NCBI GenBank assembly: GCA_035279705.1
Contig: DATEHG010000111.1
Location: 1 to 64,000 of the forward strand
Length of the DNA stretch: 64,000 bases
From: DATEHG01 sp035279705
GTDB lineage: Bacteria > Gemmatimonadota > Gemmatimonadetes > Gemmatimonadales > GWC2-71-9
Reading direction: 5' to 3'
The position numbers and the translations under genes were made by a program. Of this stretch, positions 19,385-27,986 are shown piece by piece; within the stretch, counting starts at the first letter, position 1; every line of letters starts with the position of its first letter. A model generated the notes under the pieces. That model ran no database searches and was not told the DNA's origin. It saw only the letters and a program-made list of their open reading frames with translations.

Positions 19385-20632
19385 GTGGCGATCATCGTCG
19401 GACTCGAGGCGTCTTTCAGCCACAACCAGAACGGCATGACCAAGAGGGACATGAAGGCATGCCGTACGGTCGCTGCTCGCCTGAACGAGGTCATCATCTT
19501 CCGCTCCACGGGGCCCTGGGCCAAGCGCTGGCTCAAGCTCGGCTATCCTTCCAAGAACTTCCACGTGAAGGGAAAAAGCTCCGACTGGGGCCCCCAGGCG
19601 GGGTTCGTGCCTTATGACGGGACCTACAGCAAGGTGGGCTTCGACCCGAAGAAGGCGGCCGAGGGCACGAAACAGAACGACAAGGGGCTGCACTCGGGAT
19701 TCGCCGGCAAGGCGCAGCTGGCCCTGACCGAGGCCGAGATTTATGCCCAGGTCAACCACCCCGAGGGGAAGCCGCCGCGCACAGCCATCGCTTCGCAATT
19801 TCAGATTCAGAATACCAAGGATTCCCTGCTCTTCGCCAAGCGAAGCGGCGACGGCAAGGAAGTCATCTTCCGTGCCCGGCACATCGCCGGGGACCGCTTT
19901 GGCATCGAGGTGCTGCCGGAAAGCGCCGGCACCAACCCCTTCAAGCTGATCGACAAGAAGGGGGCCCCGCTGGAGGTGATGACATCGAATGAAGTGGGCA
20001 CCGACAAGCCGATGACGGGAGACTACGACCTTCTCGCCATCTGCCCGTCCTGGGCCTCCTACGGCAGCCAGCTCGGCAGAGATCTCGTGAAGCCCGGCGT
20101 TCAGCTCAAGGGGAAGAACCAGCCGGAACCTGAGGCCCGGTTCTTCGCCGGCCAGGGCCTCGACAACGTGCTCGATCCCGAGCTCCATACCATGAGCAAA
20201 CGGCCGCCCAATTCTCCGAAGCTGCCGGCCAAGGAGGCGCACCGTAACGAGCATCCCGACATGGGAAACCTGACGCCCAGAATCCTCCGCTGCATCAATG
20301 AGCTCAACGTCGCCATGGGCGCGGTCGGCGGCAGTGCCCCATTGCGGCGGGTGCATCACAACGCCGAGTCGCACCGCAACGCGATGTTCGGTGCCCTGAC
20401 CGAGAGAGACATGCTGACGATCAAGCCGGGCGAGGCATACGGGGACGGCTTTCCTTTCACGGTCTTTCAGCCCGATTCGCTGACCAGGGGAGGGCTGCGG
20501 ACGGCGCGCTACCAGGACATCTGCACGCTCGAGACGCTCATCGAGTTCAAGACCTATGCCGCCGATCTGGCCGCCAGCGGATTCTATGTGCCGAAGAACT
20601 GGACGTGGGGCGTGCAATCCTGGATGGGGTGA
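19385..20632 (+). CDS. ExoY/edema-factor-like nucleotidyl cyclase
   Basis: Predicted 415-residue class II nucleotidyl cyclase of the CyaA/edema factor/ExoY family. Visible landmarks, with the ExoY or EF counterpart recalled from those proteins: R40 in IIFR (EF R329); K57 and K64 in SKNFHVKGKSSDWGPQAG (ExoY K81 and K88); metal-binding D213 and D215 in TGDYDL (EF D491/D493); GNLTPR (294-299); VHHN (323-326), the EF His577 region; GDGFP (353-357). Like ExoY, it has Lys where EF has His351. There is no signal peptide, membrane segment, calmodulin-binding insertion or repeat domain. The GTG start at 19385 has GGGAGGGA 6 nt upstream. It sits alone between two terminators, with little room for its own promoter. 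The product nucleotide and the activator are unknown. Confidence 0.85.
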   Translation: MAIIVGLEASFSHNQNGMTKRDMKACRTVAARLNEVIIFRSTGPWAKRWLKLGYPSKNFHVKGKSSDWGPQAGFVPYDGTYSKVGFDPKKAAEGTKQNDKGLHSGFAGKAQLALTEAEIYAQVNHPEGKPPRTAIASQFQIQNTKDSLLFAKRSGDGKEVIFRARHIAGDRFGIEVLPESAGTNPFKLIDKKGAPLEVMTSNEVGTDKPMTGDYDLLAICPSWASYGSQLGRDLVKPGVQLKGKNQPEPEARFFAGQGLDNVLDPELHTMSKRPPNSPKLPAKEAHRNEHPDMGNLTPRILRCINELNVAMGAVGGSAPLRRVHHNAESHRNAMFGALTERDMLTIKPGEAYGDGFPFTVFQPDSLTRGGLRTARYQDICTLETLIEFKTYAADLAASGFYVPKNWTWGVQSWMG

Positions 20633-20656
20633 GTATCCCGCAGGCCGGAAAGGGAG

Positions 20657-20688
20657 AGGCCCCGACATCCGATGGGATGCCAGGGCCT
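20657..20688. terminator. bidirectional terminator between the cyclase gene and ssrA
   Basis: AGGCCC (20657-20662) pairs with GGGCCT (20683-20688), and CATCC (20666-20670) with GGATG (20675-20679) around a 4-nt loop, leaving a 3x3 internal loop. It lies 24 bp after the cyclase stop and 7 bp past the ssrA 3' end, so it can serve both strands. Confidence 0.65.
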
Positions 20689-20694
20689 TTCCAG

Positions 20695-21052
20695 TGGAGG
20701 CGCAGGGAATCGAACCCTGGTCCGAGTAAGCTTCCGAAACCACGTCTACGTGCGTAGACCCGTCTTCTTGCGTCGTCCACCGGCCGGTGACAAGCCGACC
20801 TTCCGGCGGATCATCTCCTTTTGTCTCGCTTACCGTACCGGAGCAGTACGGCTCGCCAGCCCGGATTTGGTATCCGGCCGAAGCGCCCCGGGCGGGCTCC
20901 TCTTCCGGAGGTACCTAGCGAGCAGAGCTCAGCTTAGGCAGCCAGTGCCAGTTCAGAGTTGGCAGTTGAATCGTTCCAAGCGGTTTTACCAGGAACCTGG
21001 ACCTGGGCACGCAGCGATTTCCTCTACAAACCCGTCGAAGCCGATCGCCCCC
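20695..21052 (-). ncRNA. ssrA: transfer-messenger RNA (tmRNA)
   Basis: Rescues stalled ribosomes by trans-translation. On the minus strand the 5' end GGGGGCG (21052-21046) pairs with the 3' CGCCTCC, followed by discriminator A at 20695, with one G-U pair; the CCA is not encoded. The T-arm reads GGTTCGATTCC, and the GGCTTCGACGG 5' domain is typical. The tag frame ends at TAA and reads NDSTANSELALAA. With GCT as resume codon, after the GGTAAAACC element, the tag is AWNDSTANSELALAA. Pseudoknot-like GC-rich inverted pairs follow. Total 358 nt. Confidence 0.93.
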
Positions 21053-21061
21053 GACGTCAGA

Positions 21062-21067
21062 AATATA
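21062..21067 (-). promoter_or_regulatory. possible -10 element of ssrA
   Basis: TATATT on the minus strand, 9 nt before the tmRNA 5' end. No convincing -35 is seen at the usual distance, where the TTAGCCG/TAAGCCA tandem repeat lies instead. Confidence 0.35.
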
Positions 21068-21080
21068 GCCTGAGGGTCCG

Positions 21081-21113
21081 TTAGCCGTTAGCCATAAGCC
21101 ATAAGCCATAAGC
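21081..21113. repeat. heptamer tandem array upstream of ssrA
   Basis: Consecutive 7-bp units TTAGCCG, TTAGCCA, TAAGCCA, TAAGCCA and a partial TAAGC. It covers the expected -35 region of ssrA. The rest of 21114-21260 holds two small hairpins (21206-21222 and 21233-21247) downstream of the GGDEF gene and no gene. Confidence 0.8.
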
Positions 21114-21205
21114 TCAAACGGAAGGCGCCGGACTCGGGTTTCGAGACCAGCGCCGATACAGCAATACCATCTCCAGCTGCGGGGCTTGTCCCCTCTCCTC
21201 TCTCC

Positions 21206-21247
21206 CCGGCCTACGCGGCCGGAAAGTGAGACGGAACAGGCTGTTCC
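21206..21247 (-). terminator. possible hairpins after the GGDEF gene
   Basis: Two stem-loops lie just past the GGDEF stop: GGAACAG/CTGTTCC (21233-21247, single-base loop) and CCGGCC/GGCCGG (21206-21222, loop TACGC). Neither has a clear T-tract on the minus strand, so a terminator role is weak. Confidence 0.3.
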
Positions 21248-21260
21248 CCTCTCCTGCAGT

Positions 21261-22697
21261 TCAGCTCGCTTGCTCCAGCCGCTCCGCCACACTCACCCGG
21301 TTGCGACCGGAGTTCTTGGCCCGGTACATCGCTGCGTCGGCCTGGGCCTGGAGATTCTGCTGGCTCCGGCTCGACTCGGGGCACGCCGCCACGCCGAACG
21401 AGGCGCTGAGCGGCCAGCTCTCGTTCTGCCACTCCCACCGGGTCGTGCCCAACTTGACCCGCAGGCTCTCCGCGACCCGCTCCCCGACCCGGAGCGAGGC
21501 GCCCGGCAGCCAGAGGGCGAATTCTTCGCCGCCTATCCGCGCGGCGGTATCGCTGGTGCGGATCTGGGCGTGCAGCAGCCGGGCAAAATGGATCAGCGCC
21601 GCATCGCCGGCCGCGTGGCCATGGGTGTCGTTGAGCAGCTTGAACTTGTCGAGATCGGCGTAGATCAGGGCGCCATGCTGGATGCCGTGCCGATTCATCG
21701 CCTGCTCGAGGCCGCGCCGGTTGTGGAGCCCGGTGAGCGGATCAATGAGCTGCATTTCATCCAGCTGGTCGAACTCGAAGGCCCGGCTGAACCGGGGGCC
21801 CGCATTGCGCAGCGCTTCGTGCACCTCCGAAATCACCGGACCGATCGGCTGGGCATCCTCGCTGGTCCAGAACGCCACGGCCCCGATGGCCTCATCGTTG
21901 TTCGGGATCCGCATCACGATGGCCGGCCCGAACCGCGCCCGGCGATCCTCAACCAGGCCGCCCAGCGGATCGGCGATGCTGGTCAGCGAGGGCTCCTCGC
22001 CCATCGCCACCTGGTAGAGCGGGCTCCCCGGCGTGGCGAAGGTGTCCATCAGCCGGCGGTCCGCCCGGCCTGAGGTGCCCACCACCCGTACCGCCCCCTT
22101 GTGAACAACCGATACGATGACCTCGGCGTCGAGGATCCGCTCCAGCTGATAGGCCAGCCGCAAGCCGACACTGCCAACGGACTCCCGCGCACTCCCGCTG
22201 GAGTCGCGGTGCATCCGCTGCATCAGCGGCCGTCGAGCCGCACCCTCCAGCAGGCGGACGAGATCCTCGGTGGCGGCGTCGAGTTTGTCCCGGGTCGCAT
22301 CGCCCGGCAGCAGAAGACCGGCCCCGTATCCCGCCGAAGTGCCGAAAATGAGCGTAGCGCCTTCGAGACGCTCGGCCCCGCTGTTGCCTTGCGTCAGCGC
22401 CAGGGTGAGCCGCTTTTCGACCGCATCCACCGTGAGGCCCGCCGGGTCGGACTGGAGCGCGCGCTGGAAGCGCGGCCCCTTCTCGGAGAGCTGGGCAGGC
22501 TCGGCCAGCCACACGCCCAGCCCCCCGTGGGCCCGGCGCAGCCACTCGAGCGCGGGGTCGGGGAGCAGGTACGGATCGGCGCCGCTCGCCGTCTCCTGCT
22601 GTCCCTGCAGCATGCGGCCGGCCCGGAAGCCGACGTATGCCGAGCCCGCGGCTGTCGCCGCTACGAGTCCCGCCAGGATCCCGCCCGACATCTCCAT
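21261..22697 (-). CDS. membrane-anchored diguanylate cyclase (GGDEF)
   Basis: Predicted to make cyclic di-GMP from two GTP. 478 residues from the ATG at 22697, which has GGGAG upstream. One N-terminal transmembrane helix (about 5-22) is followed by roughly 290 residues that could include a GAF-like sensor, then a C-terminal GGDEF domain (about 315-478). The active-site motif is intact as RIGGEEFALWLPG. RTSD five residues before it forms an I-site for product inhibition. DPLTGLHNRRGLEQ and ADLDKFKLLND are also typical. It follows larB by 2 bp in the dus-larB operon. Confidence 0.93.
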   Translation of the reverse strand: MEMSGGILAGLVAATAAGSAYVGFRAGRMLQGQQETASGADPYLLPDPALEWLRRAHGGLGVWLAEPAQLSEKGPRFQRALQSDPAGLTVDAVEKRLTLALTQGNSGAERLEGATLIFGTSAGYGAGLLLPGDATRDKLDAATEDLVRLLEGAARRPLMQRMHRDSSGSARESVGSVGLRLAYQLERILDAEVIVSVVHKGAVRVVGTSGRADRRLMDTFATPGSPLYQVAMGEEPSLTSIADPLGGLVEDRRARFGPAIVMRIPNNDEAIGAVAFWTSEDAQPIGPVISEVHEALRNAGPRFSRAFEFDQLDEMQLIDPLTGLHNRRGLEQAMNRHGIQHGALIYADLDKFKLLNDTHGHAAGDAALIHFARLLHAQIRTSDTAARIGGEEFALWLPGASLRVGERVAESLRVKLGTTRWEWQNESWPLSASFGVAACPESSRSQQNLQAQADAAMYRAKNSGRNRVSVAERLEQAS

Positions 22698-22699
22698 GG

Positions 22700-23452
22700 T
22701 CAGTCTCCCTGGAGGATCCGGGAGGCCGCGGCGGCCGCTCCGAATCCATTGTCGATGTTGACGACGGTGACGCCCGCCGCGCACGAATTGAGCATCCCCA
22801 ACAGCGCCGCGATCCCGCCGAAGGCGGCACCGTACCCCACGCTGGTCGGCACCGCGATTACCGGCACCCGCACCAGACCTCCCACCACCGAGGGGAGCGC
22901 CCCCTCCATTCCCGCGACGACGATGATCACCGCGGCGCGGCTCAGCCGGTCACTGGCGCCGAGCAGCCGATGCAGCCCGGCAACCCCGACATCCACCAGC
23001 CGTTCAACCGGGTGGCCGAACGCGTCGGCCACGACGGCGGCCTCTTCGGAAACCGGCAGGTCGCTCGTCCCGGCCGAGACCACGAGGACCGTTCCTCCCG
23101 ACGGGGCACCTCCGCCGGGAGCCCGGAGGTGAACGGTGCGGGCGAGCTCGCTGCACTCGACCGCGGGGAAACGGCGCTTGAGCGCCTCGATCTGCTCCGG
23201 GGTGGCCCGGGTCCCGAGAAAGGTGCCGCTGGCCGCCGCCAGCCGCTCGCAGATGGCGACGACCTGCTCGACGGTCTTGCCTTCGCAGAACACGACTTCC
23301 GGGTGGCCCTGTCGCAGCCCGCGATGGTGATCGACCTGGGCGAAGCCAAGTTGTTCCGTCGGAAAGTGCCGCAGCCGATCGAGCGCCGCCGCCTCGGACA
23401 GGCGCCCACCCGCCACCTCCGCCAGCAGCGCGGCCAGCTGCTCGCGCGTCAC
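22700..23452 (-). CDS. larB: LarB, pyridinium-3,5-biscarboxylic acid mononucleotide synthase
   Basis: Carboxylates nicotinic acid adenine dinucleotide in the first step of nickel-pincer cofactor synthesis for lactate racemase and its relatives. 250 residues. The C-terminal half is PurE-like, with VVSAGTSDLPVSEEA, GMEGALPSVVGGLV and PTSVGYGAAFGG, the LarB hallmark. The start overlaps the dus stop (ATGA). LarC, LarE and the racemase are not in this window, so whether the pathway is complete cannot be judged. Confidence 0.92.
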   Translation of the reverse strand: MTREQLAALLAEVAGGRLSEAAALDRLRHFPTEQLGFAQVDHHRGLRQGHPEVVFCEGKTVEQVVAICERLAAASGTFLGTRATPEQIEALKRRFPAVECSELARTVHLRAPGGGAPSGGTVLVVSAGTSDLPVSEEAAVVADAFGHPVERLVDVGVAGLHRLLGASDRLSRAAVIIVVAGMEGALPSVVGGLVRVPVIAVPTSVGYGAAFGGIAALLGMLNSCAAGVTVVNIDNGFGAAAAASRILQGD

Positions 23453-24432
23453 GCGACGAGGGAGGCGGGCTCGAGGTAGTGCTGGAAGATCGCTTCTGCC
23501 TCGGCCATGGACTCGACCTGGAAGAGCCGCTGGCGAAGCTCGCTCGCGCCGTGCAGACCCTTGGTATACCAGCCGAAATGCTTGCGGAACTCGACCACCG
23601 TGCGGCGGGTGTCCCCCTGCAGCCGGATCGCGAGCCTGGCATGCTCAAGCGCCACCGCAAACCGCTCCGGGGCGCCGGGCGGTTCGGGTCGCGGCTCACC
23701 GGCGAGGAGGGCCTGGGCGTCGCGGAAGATCCAAGGGTTGCCGAACGATCCCCGGCCGACCATGACACCTGCACACCCTGTGTGATCGCGCATCCGCACG
23801 ATATCGTCGGCGGTCTGCAGATCGCCATTGCCGATGACCGGGATGTCCAGCGCCTCGACCACGCGGGCAATTTCGTCCCAGTTGGCGGAGCCGGAGAACA
23901 TCTGGGTCCGGGTGCGGGCATGCAGCGTGAACGCCCGGGCCCCGGCGTCCTGCATCCGGAGCGCGATGCCCACGGGGTCGCGCTGCTCGTCATTCCACCC
24001 GCTTCGCGTCTTCACCGTGACCGGCAGATGCGTGGCGCCGATCACCGCGCGGATGATCCGGTCCACCAGGTCCATGTCCCGGAGGCAACCGGAACCGCCG
24101 TTGCGCTGCACTACTTTCTTGACCGGGCAGCCGAAGTTGATGTCGATGAATTCGGGGGCGTAGTGCGTCGAGATCAGCCCGGCGGCTTCCGCCATGGCGT
24201 CAGGATCGGAGCCGTAGATCTGGATGCCGATGGGCCGCTCCACCGGTTCGAACTCCGCTCCCTCGAGGGTCCGTTCGATGCGACGCCGGATGGCCTCGGA
24301 GGAGAGGAATTCCGAAATGAGCACATCCGCCCCCATGCTCCGGCAGATCTGCCGGAACGGAGACTCTGATACCCCGGCCATGGGGGCCAGGATCAGGGGA
24401 AAGGCATGGGCGGACGGGTAAGGCAGTGCCAT
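23449..24432 (-). CDS. dus: tRNA-dihydrouridine synthase
   Basis: FMN enzyme reducing specific uridines in tRNA. 327 residues from the ATG at 24432, chosen because it sits just before the first barrel strand (LILAPMAGVSESPFR). The catalytic Cys is C102 in NFGCPVKKV. HARTRTQMFSG, PVIGNGDLQTADD and GVMVGRGSFGNPW are the FMN-binding blocks of the DusB-like branch. First gene of the dus-larB-GGDEF operon, divergent from ptsN. Confidence 0.94.
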   Translation of the reverse strand: MALPYPSAHAFPLILAPMAGVSESPFRQICRSMGADVLISEFLSSEAIRRRIERTLEGAEFEPVERPIGIQIYGSDPDAMAEAAGLISTHYAPEFIDINFGCPVKKVVQRNGGSGCLRDMDLVDRIIRAVIGATHLPVTVKTRSGWNDEQRDPVGIALRMQDAGARAFTLHARTRTQMFSGSANWDEIARVVEALDIPVIGNGDLQTADDIVRMRDHTGCAGVMVGRGSFGNPWIFRDAQALLAGEPRPEPPGAPERFAVALEHARLAIRLQGDTRRTVVEFRKHFGWYTKGLHGASELRQRLFQVESMAEAEAIFQHYLEPASLVA

Positions 24433-24482
24433 GCTGAAAAATACCGGGGGAGCGACCGGGATGCCACAAAGGGGTTCCCCCT

Positions 24483-24511
24483 TTGACAGCCCCCCGGGGC
24501 GCGGGTAGGTT
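24483..24511 (+). promoter_or_regulatory. sigma70-type promoter of ptsN
   Basis: TTGACA (24483-24488), 17-bp spacer, TAGGTT (24506-24511). The predicted start is about 20 nt before the ptsN ATG. One of the clearest promoters in the window. Confidence 0.6.
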
Positions 24512-24538
24512 CTGGCCCCGCCCCACTTTAGAGCGCCC

Positions 24539-25031
<493 letters not shown>

Positions 25032-25077
25032 GCGGAAGGTCGCACAACCCACGATCCCTTCAATCCATAAATACCCC

Positions 25078-25114
25078 CCCATCGTACATCCCCCCATCAG
25101 CCATCCCCGCATCA
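25078..25114. repeat. degenerate tandem array at the guaA stop codon
   Basis: On the minus strand, units built around GATGGGG and GATGCGGG start at the guaA TGA and run downstream. The block includes GGATGTACGATGGG, which is repeated exactly at 29459-29472 in the opposite orientation. Confidence 0.75.
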
Positions 25115-26668
25115 TTCCCACTCGATCGTCGCCGGCGGCTTGGAGCTCACGTCGTACACCACCCGGTTGACCCCATCTACTTCGTTGGCAATCCGGTTGG
25201 AAATCCGCCCCAGCACATCGGGCGGAAAGTGGTACCAGTCCGCCGTCATCCCGTCCCGGCTCGTCACCGCTCTCAGGCCCACCGTCTGGTCGTAGCTCCG
25301 CCCGTCGCCCTGGACGCCGACCGAGCGGATCGGCAGCAGCACCGCGAAGGCCTGCCAGATTTCATCGTACAGACCTGCGGCGCGGATTTCCTCGATGTAG
25401 ATGTGGTCCGCCTTGCGGAGCACGTCGAGCTGAGGCCGGGTCACCTCGCCCAGAATGCGGATCGCGAGTCCAGGCCCCGGAAACGGGTGACGGCCGACCA
25501 TCTCGTCGGGCAGCCCCAGCTCCCGCCCCACCTGGCGTACCTCGTCCTTGAACAGTTCCCGCAGCGGCTCGATCAGCTTGAACGGCAGCCGCTCGGGGAG
25601 ACCGCCCACATTGTGGTGGGTCTTGATCGTCACGGACGGCCCGCCGAGCGGCGAGAGCGACTCGATCACGTCGGGATAGAGCGTGCCCTGGACCAGGAAT
25701 CCGACGTCGTTCCCGACCTTCTTCGCTTCCTGCTCGAAGACGTCGATGAAGGTGTGGCCGATCCGTTTCCGCTTCACCTCCGGATCGGTGACTCCGGCCA
25801 GCTGCGTCAGAAATGCCTCGGTGGCATCCACCACCCTGAGATCGATGCCGAGATGCCGGCGAAAGGTGGTCTCGACCTGCTCCCGCTCATGCAGGCGGAG
25901 CAGGCCGTGATCCACGAAGATGCAGGTGAGCCGGTCGCCGACGGCGCGATGGACCAGGACGGCCGCCACGGAGCTGTCGACTCCGCCAGAGAGTCCGCAG
26001 ATGACGCGGGTCTTGTCCCCGACCAGGGTGCGAATCCTGGCGACCTCGGAGTCGATGAAGTTGCCCGGCGTCCAGTCCGGCTGGCAGCCGCACACTTCGA
26101 ACAGGAAATTGTGCAGCAGCTCGGCGCCCCGGGGCGTGTGGGCCACCTCCGGATGGAACTGCACCCCGAACAGGGGGCGGCTCTGGTGCTCCATGGCGGC
26201 GACCGGTGCATTGTCGCTCGAAGCCGTCACGGTGAATCCCGGCGGCGGCGTGTCCACGTGGTCGCCGTGACTCATCCAGACCGGTGTTTCCTCGCCCTTG
26301 CCGAATCCGGTGAAGAGGCGGCCGCCCTTCACTTCCACCATGGCCCTGCCGTATTCCCGGCGGTCGGCCCGCTCCACCTTGCCCCCTGAGAGCTGCGCCA
26401 TCACCTGCATGCCGTAGCAGAGACCGAGCACGGGAGTGCCCATCTCCAGCAGCCCCGGTGTCGCGGTGGGAACATTCTCCCCGTAGACCGAATTGGGCCC
26501 GCCGGAGAGGATGATCCCCTTGGGATTCCAGTTCCGGATCCAGTCGACGCTGCGTGAAGGGGGGTGGATCTCGCAGTACACGTGGGCTTCGCGCACCCGC
26601 CGCGCGATCAGCTGGGTAAACTGCGATCCGAAATCGATGATCAGGATCCCGCCGGGGTGTTCGCTCAC
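25112..26668 (-). CDS. guaA: GMP synthase (glutamine-hydrolysing)
   Basis: Converts XMP to GMP. About 518 residues from the GTG at 26668, chosen because it overlaps the lysA stop (GTGA) and follows GGGAG; an ATG 12 bp upstream at 26680 is the alternative. The N-terminal amidotransferase has C84 (GLCYGM) and the FHPEV His/Glu pair. The ATP-pyrophosphatase domain has the SGGVDSS P-loop, and the dimerisation domain ends in PPATIEWE. It is the last gene of the folC-hisS-proS-lysA-guaA run. Confidence 0.96.
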   Translation of the reverse strand: MSEHPGGILIIDFGSQFTQLIARRVREAHVYCEIHPPSRSVDWIRNWNPKGIILSGGPNSVYGENVPTATPGLLEMGTPVLGLCYGMQVMAQLSGGKVERADRREYGRAMVEVKGGRLFTGFGKGEETPVWMSHGDHVDTPPPGFTVTASSDNAPVAAMEHQSRPLFGVQFHPEVAHTPRGAELLHNFLFEVCGCQPDWTPGNFIDSEVARIRTLVGDKTRVICGLSGGVDSSVAAVLVHRAVGDRLTCIFVDHGLLRLHEREQVETTFRRHLGIDLRVVDATEAFLTQLAGVTDPEVKRKRIGHTFIDVFEQEAKKVGNDVGFLVQGTLYPDVIESLSPLGGPSVTIKTHHNVGGLPERLPFKLIEPLRELFKDEVRQVGRELGLPDEMVGRHPFPGPGLAIRILGEVTRPQLDVLRKADHIYIEEIRAAGLYDEIWQAFAVLLPIRSVGVQGDGRSYDQTVGLRAVTSRDGMTADWYHFPPDVLGRISNRIANEVDGVNRVVYDVSSKPPATIEWE

Positions 26669-27936
26669 GCACGCTCCCATTCTGGACTGGCCCGCTCGCC
26701 GCTGAACAGCTCGTCGTCGCGCTCCCGCTCCCGCACCACGCTGAACCGGCCGCCGTCCACCAGCACTTCCGGGGGGCGGGGCCGGCTGTTGTAGGTCGAA
26801 CTCATCACGAAGCCGTAGGCCCCGGCGCCGAGGATGGCGAGCCGCTCGCCGGCGACGACGTGGGGCAGCGGCCGGTCGAGGGCCATGAAATCACCAGTCT
26901 CGCACACGGGCCCGACGACGTCGACGGTTTCCACCGGACGCCCAGCCCCTTCGAGCTCCATGATCTCGTGATACGCCTGGTAGTGGCTGGGCCTGACGAG
27001 GTCGTTCATGCCGGCGTCCACCACCACGAATTCCTTGCCGCCGGAGTGCTTCCGGTAGAGCACGGAGGTGAGCAACACGCCGGCACCCCCAACCAGAAAC
27101 CGTCCCGGCTCGAGGAGCAGGGTAAGCCCAAGCCGCTTCATGACCGGGACGACCGTCGCCGCGAGCTCCGCCGGATCCATCCCCGGCGTCGCGGCGTAGC
27201 GAATGCCCAGTCCGCCGCCGATGTCGAGCGACTCGAGGGTCGTCACACCGGCGCCACGCACGCCGGCCACCAGTTCGGCGAGGCGATCCAGCCCTTCCTT
27301 GTACGGCGCCGGATCGAGCAGCTGGCTGCCGAGATGCATCGCGATACCGGTCAGGCGGAGATGCGGCGTCGAGGCCACCTGCCGGGCGAGGCTCACCACC
27401 TGGTCCGCCGGAATGCCGAACTTGATGCCCCGGCCGCCGGTCGAGATGAACGGATGGGTGTCGGCGGTGACAGCCGGATTGACCCGGATCCCGACGCGGA
27501 CCTCGCGCCCCGATGCCCGGGCGATCCGCGCCAGGCCCGCCAGTTCTTCAACCGACTCGAGATTCACATGACCGAGGCCGGCAGCCACCGCTGCCGTCAG
27601 TTCCACCTCCGTCTTCCCCACCCCGCTGAAGACGACGCGATCCGCCGTATACCCGGCGGCGAGGACCCGCTTGAGCTCGCCACCGGAAACGATGTCGGCG
27701 CCCGCTCCCAGGTCCCGAAGCACCCGGAGCACCGCCAGGTTGCTGTTGGCCTTGACCGCGAAGCAGATCCGGTGCGGCACGTCCGCCAGCGCCGAGTCGA
27801 GGCGCTGGAACTGCGCCCGGATCGCCTCGGCGTTGTAGACGTAGGCCGGGGTTCCCACCCGTTCCGCTACCACGCTGAGGGGAACTCCGGCCATCCGCAG
27901 CGTGCCCGAGTCGCGGGTGAGCCCGGCGTCGGCCAT
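26665..27936 (-). CDS. lysA: diaminopimelate decarboxylase
   Basis: Final step of lysine synthesis, PLP-dependent. 423 residues from the ATG at 27936. The frame is open further upstream but gives non-conserved sequence overlapping proS. The PLP lysine is K62 in FAVKANSN. SGGELKRVL, the LDIGGGLGIRY loop, EPGRFLVG and VGPVCETGDF (catalytic Cys) complete the fold type III decarboxylase. The stop overlaps the guaA GTG. Confidence 0.94.
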   Translation of the reverse strand: MADAGLTRDSGTLRMAGVPLSVVAERVGTPAYVYNAEAIRAQFQRLDSALADVPHRICFAVKANSNLAVLRVLRDLGAGADIVSGGELKRVLAAGYTADRVVFSGVGKTEVELTAAVAAGLGHVNLESVEELAGLARIARASGREVRVGIRVNPAVTADTHPFISTGGRGIKFGIPADQVVSLARQVASTPHLRLTGIAMHLGSQLLDPAPYKEGLDRLAELVAGVRGAGVTTLESLDIGGGLGIRYAATPGMDPAELAATVVPVMKRLGLTLLLEPGRFLVGGAGVLLTSVLYRKHSGGKEFVVVDAGMNDLVRPSHYQAYHEIMELEGAGRPVETVDVVGPVCETGDFMALDRPLPHVVAGERLAILGAGAYGFVMSSTYNSRPRPPEVLVDGGRFSVVRERERDDELFSGERASPEWERA

Positions 27937-27986
27937 CAGGCCGGAGACGTCCGCCCCTTCGCCCGCTTCGCGCCAGCCGGCGGTGT

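Noticed and set aside
20695..20725. tRNA-like T-arm near 20700
   Set aside because: It is the 3' half of the tRNA-like domain of tmRNA; no tRNA anticodon arm is present.
19148..20743. 531-codon minus-strand frame overlapping the cyclase gene
   Set aside because: No recognisable domain, runs through the terminator and into ssrA, while the plus strand encodes a coherent cyclase.
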